Assembly: GCA_038133505.1 (NCBI GenBank)
Contig: JAYPTI010000099.1
Location: 1 to 12,427 of the forward strand
Source: JAYQUR01 sp038133505
GTDB taxonomy: Bacteria; Pseudomonadota; Alphaproteobacteria; MPNO01; UBA830
Direction: 5' to 3'
Length of the DNA stretch: 12,427 bases
How positions within the stretch are numbered: position 1 is the stretch's first letter; each line of letters begins with the position of its first letter. The notes below the pieces were generated by a model that ran no database searches, was not told the origin of the DNA, and saw only the letters and a program-made list of their open reading frames with translations. Shown one piece after another: positions 7,803 to 12,427 of this stretch. A program made the position numbers and the translations under genes.

Positions 7803-8807
7803 CTACTTCTTCATGTCGTTGTAGATTTCGCTGGCGTTGACGCCGCTTTTGTCGAGCGCCGCCAGATCCTCCTTGACCGCCGCAGTGGAGGCGTCGTCGA
7901 ACTCCTTCGCTTGCGCCGGCGTCAGCTGAATGAGCTCGACGCCCTTACCCGTCTTGGCGGTTTCCATCGCCTTGATGTCGAACGTGCTCCAGGACTTCGC
8001 CGCGGCGACGCTGAAATCGCGGCCCGAATGCTTGTCGATGGCCGCCTGTTCGGCCTTGGTGAGACCGTTCCAGGAATCCTTGTTCATCAGCAGGAAGAAG
8101 ATGTTCGTCGGGCCGGTCATGCCGACGGTGACGTATTTGGCCGGCTCCGAGAAATTCCACGGGCGATACAGCGTGCTCGGCGCGATATAGACCGCGTCGA
8201 TCACCCCGTTGTTCATCGCGTTGTAGACAGAGGTGACGCCCATATGGACCGGAACCGCGCCCCAGGCCTTGATCTGCGGATCGTCGCTCGGCGAGGTCAC
8301 GCGGATCTTCATGCCCTTCACGTCGGCCAGCGATTTGACCGGCGTGCTCTTCGTGATCAGGGTGGCCGGCCAGTTCACGAAGATGCTCAGAACCTTCACG
8401 TTCTCGTATTCGCTTGCCAGATGCTTCTCGTAGATGTTCCAGATCCGCTTGGTGACCTCTTCAGCGGTCTCGCCAAGGCCGGGACGGCCCGTCACCAGCG
8501 TTTTCGGGAAGATCTTGGAAGTGTAGGCCTGCACGCCGAAGCTGATATCGGCAATGCCTTCGACAACGCGCTTGTATTGCTGAACCGGGCCCTTGCCCAG
8601 TGCGCCGCCGGTGAAATTCTTGATCGTCAGCGAGCCGTTGGTTTCCTTCTCGACCGCCTTGATGAAATCACCGATGACGACCTTGTTGACGTGATGGGGC
8701 GTCGGCAGGAACGAGGCGATTTTCAGTTCCTTGGCCGAGGCGGTAAAAGACAGCGTACCGGCGACCGCAACGGCGCCGGCAAGAATCGTAAGCGATTTGA
8801 AAGACAT
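7803..8807 (-). CDS. dctP: TRAP transporter substrate-binding protein (DctP)
   Basis: This is the periplasmic binding protein that captures the solute and delivers it to DctQM. From the ATG at 8807 it is 334 residues. An in-frame ATG at 8873 would add 22 residues but is rejected: the 8807 start has GGAGGA 5 nt upstream and opens directly with a signal peptide (MSFKSLTILAGAVAVAGTL..., cleavage probably after ASA at 23-25). The mature protein starts KELKIASFLP. The ligand-carboxylate Arg of the family is Arg169 in KGMKIRVTSPSD. GVIDAVYIAPS (201-211) is the usual inter-domain segment and MNKDSWNGLTKAEQAAI is the typical C-terminal helix. These support an organic-acid ligand, not its identity. 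The promoter-like sequence upstream suggests expression separate from the enzymes. Confidence 0.95.
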   Translation of the reverse strand: MSFKSLTILAGAVAVAGTLSFTASAKELKIASFLPTPHHVNKVVIGDFIKAVEKETNGSLTIKNFTGGALGKGPVQQYKRVVEGIADISFGVQAYTSKIFPKTLVTGRPGLGETAEEVTKRIWNIYEKHLASEYENVKVLSIFVNWPATLITKSTPVKSLADVKGMKIRVTSPSDDPQIKAWGAVPVHMGVTSVYNAMNNGVIDAVYIAPSTLYRPWNFSEPAKYVTVGMTGPTNIFFLLMNKDSWNGLTKAEQAAIDKHSGRDFSVAAAKSWSTFDIKAMETAKTGKGVELIQLTPAQAKEFDDASTAAVKEDLAALDKSGVNASEIYNDMKK

Positions 8808-8840
8808 GATTCCTCCGGGGTTTTTGATTTTTCTAGGTCG

Positions 8841-8869
8841 AGTATTGGGAATATCGGAAAGCGCGTCAA
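8841..8869 (-). promoter_or_regulatory. Sigma70-type promoter for dctPQM
   Basis: On the minus strand, TTGACG (8869-8864) and AATACT (8846-8841) are separated by exactly 17 bp (5/6 and 4/6 matches to consensus). The transcript would start near 8834, giving a leader of about 27 nt that carries GGAGGA before dctP. The surrounding gap (8808-8972, 165 bp) has A-tracts on the minus strand and no ORF with a ribosome site. Predicted only. Confidence 0.6.
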
Positions 8870-8972
8870 TCAACGCACCGCACGCTTTTTTGGCCTGATT
8901 GCCGGGGTCGGCCTCGGAATCTTGAGGGCTGCGCGCATTCTTGGGGCAAGACGATTCGGGAAGGCCATAAAG

Positions 8973-10025
8973 CTAAACCGGTTCGGGCGGCGAGACGCCG
9001 GCTGCCTCGGCCGCCCCGACCAGCGCATCCCATACCCCCTTGGGTAATGGAATCCCGTCCTTCAGACGACGTTTTCTCTCCAGATCGCCCCTCTCCCCCG
9101 GCATCAGCAGCCGGTCGAGTTCGCCGCTGGTGGGTTGTCTGCCGATCGCCGCCGCGAGGGCGTCGATCTGTCGGCGATAATCTTCCGCGTCGCCGAACCC
9201 GGCGGGATCGAGGGCGATGACGGCGCCGTTCATGTTGATACCGTCTTCCCCGTTCAGCGCCGGCGCAAGGATCGGATTCCCGCCCATCGGACTGATCAGG
9301 CACTCGATCATAAGCGACAGCCCCGAGCCTTTCGGCCCAGCCATGGGGGCGAGTGTCGTCGCCGCCTCCGGGTCGGTCGTCGGAACGCCGTTTTCATCGA
9401 GCGCCCACCCCTCTTCCAGCGGCGTCTTGTTCCGCTTCGCCGCCATGATCTTGCCGACGGGCACGGTCGCGGTCGACATGTCGAACACGATCGGCGCGCG
9501 GTCCCTGGCGGGAACGGCGATGGCGATCGGGTTGGTCGAGAGGACAGGCCCCTTGCTGCCGTAATACGCCATGATCGGCCGAGACGCCGCCATCACGATT
9601 CCCGCGAATCCCGCTTCGGCGATCTGAAGCGCGAACTGCCCGATGGCGCCCGAATGGGACGTGTTGCGCGCGATGCACCAGCCGACACGCGCCTCGCGCG
9701 CGCGTTCTAGGGCAAGCTCGACGGCGCGGCTCATGCCGACCGGGCCGGGCGCCCTGTCGACATCCACCAGGGCCAGCGCGCCCTCGGACATCAGCACCTT
9801 CATCTCCGGGCGGGGGTTAACCCCGCCGAGCTCGACCAGCTCCATATAGCGCGGCACGCGCAACACGCCGTGCGTATCGACGCCGCGCAGGTTCGCCCAG
9901 ACGAGGCTTTCCGCCCACATGAGGGCGTGCTCTGCAGACAAGCCGGTGGTCTTGAAGATCTGGGCTGCGCATTCGGTCAGATCGCCGGCGCGAATCCGAA
10001 AGACGTCGGGTTTTCCGTCGGCCAA
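8973..10025 (-). CDS. Ldh2/malate-L-lactate-type NAD(P)-dependent dehydrogenase
   Basis: This family reduces or oxidises 2-keto/2-hydroxy acids (malate, sulfolactate, ureidoglycolate, 2,3-diketogulonate) with NAD(P) and has a fold unlike classical lactate dehydrogenase. From the TTG at 10025 it is 350 residues, the family norm. Visible motifs are RGVDTHGVLRVPRY at 48-60 (His52), NTSHSGAIGQ at 121-130 with probable catalytic His124, STNPIAIAVPA at 163-173, FDMSTATVPVGKI at 181-193 and GPKGSGLSLMIE at 230-241. An in-frame ATG at 10442 is rejected because it overlaps the hydrolase gene. The TTG has AGGAG 6 nt upstream and lies 2 bp after the hydrolase stop TAG, implying translational coupling. 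The substrate is unknown; the context suggests a pathway shared with the dioxygenase, hydrolase and TRAP genes. Confidence 0.92.
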   Translation of the reverse strand: MADGKPDVFRIRAGDLTECAAQIFKTTGLSAEHALMWAESLVWANLRGVDTHGVLRVPRYMELVELGGVNPRPEMKVLMSEGALALVDVDRAPGPVGMSRAVELALERAREARVGWCIARNTSHSGAIGQFALQIAEAGFAGIVMAASRPIMAYYGSKGPVLSTNPIAIAVPARDRAPIVFDMSTATVPVGKIMAAKRNKTPLEEGWALDENGVPTTDPEAATTLAPMAGPKGSGLSLMIECLISPMGGNPILAPALNGEDGINMNGAVIALDPAGFGDAEDYRRQIDALAAAIGRQPTSGELDRLLMPGERGDLERKRRLKDGIPLPKGVWDALVGAAEAAGVSPPEPV

Positions 10026-10027
10026 AT

Positions 10028-10900
10028 CTAACTCCTGTCGGCCGGGAAATTCTTTTTCATCCAACCATGGAGAATGCCGCGCGTCCGTTCGTCGTCGCCC
10101 GACAGCGGAAAGTGGTCCGTGCCGGAAATCAGGACGAGGTCCTTCGGATGGCCCGCCAGTTCCCACATGCGGACCGATTGTTCCGTCGGCGTGACGGTGT
10201 CGTTGGAGGCATGCAGGAACAGGACCGGCCGCGGGGCGATCCAGTGGATGACCTCTTCGGCCTTGAAATCGAACATGCTCTGCGCGGTATCCGCGGACAC
10301 TTCCATCTGCGCCTGCGGCGACAGGTTCTTGCGCAAATGTGCGGCCATGGGGACCACGTCGAAGCGCGGCACCATCGGCGCCTTGCCCGTCCGCTCCTTT
10401 TCGGCCCGGCCGTTTTCGAGAAGCGCCAGGAACTTGTCCCACTTCTCGCCCGGATGCTGTCCCTGGAACTTGCGTTCCCCATGTCCCCAGCCGCAGGAGG
10501 AAATGATCGCGGCAAACCTCTGGTCGATCGCCGCCGTATAACAGGCGACCGCCGCGCCGAAGCTGTGCCCGATCAGGGCCACCCGGTCGGGATCGATTTC
10601 GGGACGTTGCAGCAGCCAGTTGAGCGCGTTCTTCGTGTCGGAAACCTGGTCATGGCACAGGACGTAGCCACGCTCGCCGCCGCTTTTTCCGCAGCCGCGA
10701 AAATCGAAGCGCAGAGACGCGTACCCCCAGTCGGTGAACATGCGGGCCATGATTTCCGAATGGCTATTGTCCTTCGAGCCGATAAAGCCGTGCAGGATGA
10801 TGATGGCCGGCAGCTTTTCGCCTTCCTTGTAATCCTCGGGCAGATGCAGATCCCCGGCGAGCTCGATGCCGTCGGAAAGAAAAGTTACTTCGGTTTCCAT
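10028..10900 (-). CDS. Alpha/beta-fold hydrolase, esterase-like
   Basis: This 290-residue cytoplasmic serine hydrolase shows the oxyanion motif ILHGFIGSK at 35-43, the SLRFDFRGCGKSGGE strand-turn at 62-76, the nucleophile elbow GHSFGAA with Ser113, acid Asp234 in HASNDTVTPTE and base His263 in GTDHFPLSGDD. The triad is complete. The sequence style resembles cinnamoyl/feruloyl-esterase-like hydrolases, but a carbon-carbon hydrolase acting on ring-fission products is also possible beside an extradiol dioxygenase; motifs alone do not separate these. The ATG at 10900 is preceded by AGG and gives METEVTFLSDG, the first beta-strand. An in-frame ATG at 11179 overlaps the upstream gene and is rejected. 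It lies 32 bp after the dioxygenase gene and overlaps the ribosome site of the dehydrogenase gene. Confidence 0.9.
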   Translation of the reverse strand: METEVTFLSDGIELAGDLHLPEDYKEGEKLPAIIILHGFIGSKDNSHSEIMARMFTDWGYASLRFDFRGCGKSGGERGYVLCHDQVSDTKNALNWLLQRPEIDPDRVALIGHSFGAAVACYTAAIDQRFAAIISSCGWGHGERKFQGQHPGEKWDKFLALLENGRAEKERTGKAPMVPRFDVVPMAAHLRKNLSPQAQMEVSADTAQSMFDFKAEEVIHWIAPRPVLFLHASNDTVTPTEQSVRMWELAGHPKDLVLISGTDHFPLSGDDERTRGILHGWMKKNFPADRS

Positions 10901-10932
10901 AGTTACCTGTCCTGATGCTGATGGTCTGTCGA

Positions 10933-11886
10933 TCAATTGCTGGCCGAGTCGCGAAATACCTGCGGCGCCTGCGGTCCCCACTGGGAGCGAAGTCCCTGAC
11001 TCCGGGGCAGGAGGCGGTATTCGTGCTGGTCGTTCAGCAGGTCCGAGTCCGTCCAGTGCTCGTGCATGCGGCCCCAGGGATCGAACCAGTAGTCGAAAAT
11101 CTGGCTGCCGAGATAGTGCCGGCCGACGCCCCAGCAATGGGTGTGCCCTCGGCTCGCCAGATGTTCGTGGCCCGCCCACAGGTCGTCGAGGTCCTGGATT
11201 TCGAACGAGACGTGATTGAGGCCGGTCTTCTCGTTCCTGCCGAACATCATGATGTGGTGATCGACGTATTCCGAACCGCGATCCGCATGGACGAAACAGG
11301 CCAGGATGTCTTCCTTGTCCTCCTCCGCATGGACTTCCTCGGAGGGCACGAACCCCAAATGGCGATGCACCCAGGCGACGGACGGACGCACGTCGGGCGT
11401 GCTGAAAACGGCATGCCCGATGCGCTTTACCCGGGAGGGCTGAATCTCGGTCCTCATGTATTCGCCCTTGCGTTCCCGGCGGGCGCCCGTGTTCATCGGC
11501 TGACGGGTCACGGCCAGGGCCGGGACGGCTTCGATTCCGTGCACCACTTCGATGGCGTAGCCGTTATGGCTCGTCAGTCTCACGCGTTTGCCGCCGCCGG
11601 GCTCGTTTAGGTCCTCGACATCGGACGCCCCGTCGGCCCGCTCCGCCAGTCGATGCAGGTCACTCTCGCTGTCGGCGTGAAAGGCCACCGCGAGGACCTT
11701 CGGCGGGCCGAGTTCGGTGATATGGATATGATGCTCGGCGTCGGTTCCGCGCATGTAGAGCGCGTTGTCCGTTCGGTCGCTGATCTGGAGTCCGAAATCG
11801 GTCAGGAAGGTCTCTGCCTCCTGCAGGTCCGGCGACTGGAGGCGAATCCAGGCGATATCCCGGACCTTGATAATCGGGTCTTCCAT
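10933..11886 (-). CDS. VOC-fold extradiol-type ring-cleavage dioxygenase
   Basis: The 317-residue protein has two vicinal-oxygen-chelate domains, at about 6-120 and 153-280, the layout of type I extradiol dioxygenases, which open catechols with Fe(II) and O2. The C-terminal domain carries all three expected metal ligands: His158 (KRIGHAVF), His225 (GLNHVSFEI) and Glu276 (GRMHEHW). Spacings (67 and 51) are close to BphC H146/H210/E260. His210, His257 and Tyr266 sit where the BphC second-sphere His195, His241 and Tyr250 fall. The N-terminal domain has lost the ligands, as is normal. The tail SQWGPQAPQVF is typical of this subgroup. The ATG at 11886 follows GGGGGAAG; an in-frame upstream ATG at 11973 adds a basic, non-conserved stretch and is rejected. 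It is first in the cluster, followed by the hydrolase. Real substrate unknown. Confidence 0.82.
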   Translation of the reverse strand: MEDPIIKVRDIAWIRLQSPDLQEAETFLTDFGLQISDRTDNALYMRGTDAEHHIHITELGPPKVLAVAFHADSESDLHRLAERADGASDVEDLNEPGGGKRVRLTSHNGYAIEVVHGIEAVPALAVTRQPMNTGARRERKGEYMRTEIQPSRVKRIGHAVFSTPDVRPSVAWVHRHLGFVPSEEVHAEEDKEDILACFVHADRGSEYVDHHIMMFGRNEKTGLNHVSFEIQDLDDLWAGHEHLASRGHTHCWGVGRHYLGSQIFDYWFDPWGRMHEHWTDSDLLNDQHEYRLLPRSQGLRSQWGPQAPQVFRDSASN

Positions 11887-12077
11887 CTTCCCCCGTCTGC
11901 CCCACGAAAATCGACGATCTCGCCGAGGGGCGGTTGCTTCTTTCTTATTTAACCGGGGCCAATCTAGCGACATTCCCGCGCAAAGCGATAGCCGCTTCTA
12001 ACCGCGGTCTACAAAGAAAAGCGAGCGGCTTCGGGTACGGATCGTCCGGGATGCGATTGCCTGCCCCTGAAAAGTGC

Positions 12078-12108
12078 GGCGGCGGCCCGGATGCGCTGGG
12101 CCGCCGCC
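12078..12108. terminator. Strong GC hairpin, terminator-like
   Basis: A perfect 11-bp stem, GGCGGCGGCCC (12078-12088) with GGGCCGCCGCC (12098-12108), encloses the 9-nt loop GGATGCGCT. On the plus strand the stem is followed by TTAT; on the minus strand by GCACTTTTC, with the T-run four bases away. It may act as an intrinsic terminator in either direction, most simply ending minus-strand transcription that comes from the right edge, ahead of the dioxygenase gene. The short U-tracts make efficiency uncertain. Confidence 0.6.
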
Positions 12109-12113
12109 TTATA

Positions 12114-12178
12114 GGGACTGTCCGGGGTAGGCGTCAGACAGCCCTGTTGGCAGATTATCGGGGGTAGGCGTCCGATAA
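12114..12178. ncRNA. Candidate structured RNA: two hairpins sharing a 12-nt loop
   Basis: The 12-mer GGGGTAGGCGTC occurs exactly twice, at 12124-12135 and 12161-12172 (37-nt period). Each copy forms the loop of its own hairpin. The first stem is GGG-A-CTGTC (12114-12122) with GACAGCCC (12137-12144). The second is TTATCG (12155-12160) with CGATAA (12173-12178). The stems are unrelated in sequence while the loops are identical, the pattern expected of RNA selected for loop sequence. The strand is unknown: read leftward the loops are GACGCCTACCCC and the GC hairpin at 12078-12108 follows as a possible terminator. No known RNA family was recognised with certainty. Confidence 0.4.
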
Positions 12179-12372
12179 CCCGCCGCTTGCCGAGCTCCGG
12201 TCGAAACCAGCGCAAGGCAAGTCTGCGGTCGGCTTGTCGAAAAGCGGGGCGCTGCCGTTGGCGGGCAGCAGTCGATAGACCGAATTCTTTATAACAACAG
12301 ACCTACCCGAACGCGACCGGGTGTCCCTCGAAGGGCGCTTCCATGATGGGGTCGCAATTCGTTCACGCATCT

Positions 12373-12427
12373 TGACCTGCCCCCACGTTTAGTACCAGCG
12401 GTTAGTTTAGACTGTTTGTTGATCGGC
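12373..12427 (+). mobile_element. Possible left end of an IS3-family insertion sequence (partial)
   Basis: The segment begins TGACCTGCCCCC (12373-12384), followed by GTTTAGTACCAG and a TTAGTTTAG stretch. Starting with TG and having a CTGCCCCC core resembles terminal inverted repeats I recall for IS3-family elements in alphaproteobacteria. The base composition is also more AT-rich after 12385. The transposase would lie beyond the right edge, and neither target duplication nor the other end can be seen, so this is a resemblance only. Confidence 0.35.

Larger units (their letters stand above)
11887..12427. other. 540-bp region without a convincing gene
   Basis: The leftward cluster promoter should lie just above 11886. 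The best candidate is GCTAGATT (minus strand, 11967-11960), which resembles an alphaproteobacterial -10, but no matching -35 is seen. Farther right are a strong GC hairpin (12078-12108), two loop-sharing hairpins (12114-12178), a small hairpin GCTGCC/GGCAGC (12251-12269) and an IS-like end (12373-12427). Short ORFs here lack ribosome sites and recognisable sequence. No regulator gene is found in this upstream region. Confidence 0.6.

Noticed and set aside
8808..8873. Upstream ATG for DctP at 8873
   Set aside because: It would put 22 charged residues before the signal peptide and start upstream of the predicted transcript start.
7911..9047. Plus-strand open frame opposite dctP
   Set aside because: It is a shadow of dctP; the minus-strand frame has a signal peptide, ribosome site and family motifs.
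10026..10442. N-terminal extension of the dehydrogenase to an ATG at 10442
   Set aside because: It overlaps the hydrolase gene, has no homology-like sequence, and the TTG at 10025 has an ideal ribosome site.
10901..11179. N-terminal extension of the alpha/beta hydrolase to 11179
   Set aside because: It overlaps the dioxygenase gene in another frame and is Pro/Arg-rich; METEVTFLSDG at 10900 is the natural start.
12124..12172. CRISPR-like repeat pair
   Set aside because: There are only two copies of a 12-mer, with 25 nt between them and no cas genes; each copy is a hairpin loop, unlike CRISPR repeats.
12155..12370. A 71-codon minus-strand ORF
   Set aside because: It runs through the repeated hairpins, has no ribosome site or motif, and its composition is that of random GC-rich frames.

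Overview
The window is GC-rich chromosomal DNA with dense, mostly minus-strand genes. The likely source is an alphaproteobacterium, perhaps Rhodospirillales-like. This rests on the ppx/gppA-rlmE-guaB-(GNAT)-guaA order, tightly packed operons and a TRAP transporter linked to catabolic genes. No 16S or other marker gene is present, so the order-level placement is inference.

Region 1 (1-5485, all minus strand) is a housekeeping block read right to left. It starts with a Ppx/GppA-type phosphatase (GTG start) and the 23S rRNA 2'-O-methyltransferase RlmE, 7 bp apart. A 93-bp gap with a good promoter-like sequence follows. Then come IMP dehydrogenase (guaB), a GNAT acetyltransferase 9 bp later, and GMP synthase (guaA), which lacks only its last residue and stop codon at the window edge. 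GuaB and GuaA together convert IMP to XMP to GMP. Ppx/GppA enzymes act on polyphosphate or pppGpp, so the block is centred on guanine nucleotides and RNA.

Region 2 (5486-5922) is a non-coding junction holding one plus-strand tRNA-Gln(CTG), divergent from ppx and convergent with the TRAP genes. Two inverted repeats lie between the tRNA and the TRAP operon end.

Region 3 (5923-11886, all minus strand) is a catabolic and uptake cluster. Read right to left it is: a VOC-fold extradiol-type ring-cleavage dioxygenase with metal ligands and second-sphere residues in place; an alpha/beta hydrolase with Ser-Asp-His; a malate/lactate-type (Ldh2) dehydrogenase starting at a TTG codon 2 bp after the hydrolase stop; then a complete tripartite TRAP transporter, dctP-dctQ-dctM. 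A well-spaced promoter-like sequence precedes dctP. The simplest reading is import of an organic, possibly aromatic or hydroxy, acid followed by oxidation, ring cleavage and hydrolysis. The substrate cannot be read from the sequence, and no regulator gene is present.

Region 4 (11887-12427) has no convincing gene. It holds a very strong GC hairpin, two adjacent hairpins that display the same 12-nt loop on unrelated stems (a candidate structured RNA), and at the right edge a sequence resembling the end of an IS3-family insertion sequence. This region is the least explained part of the window.
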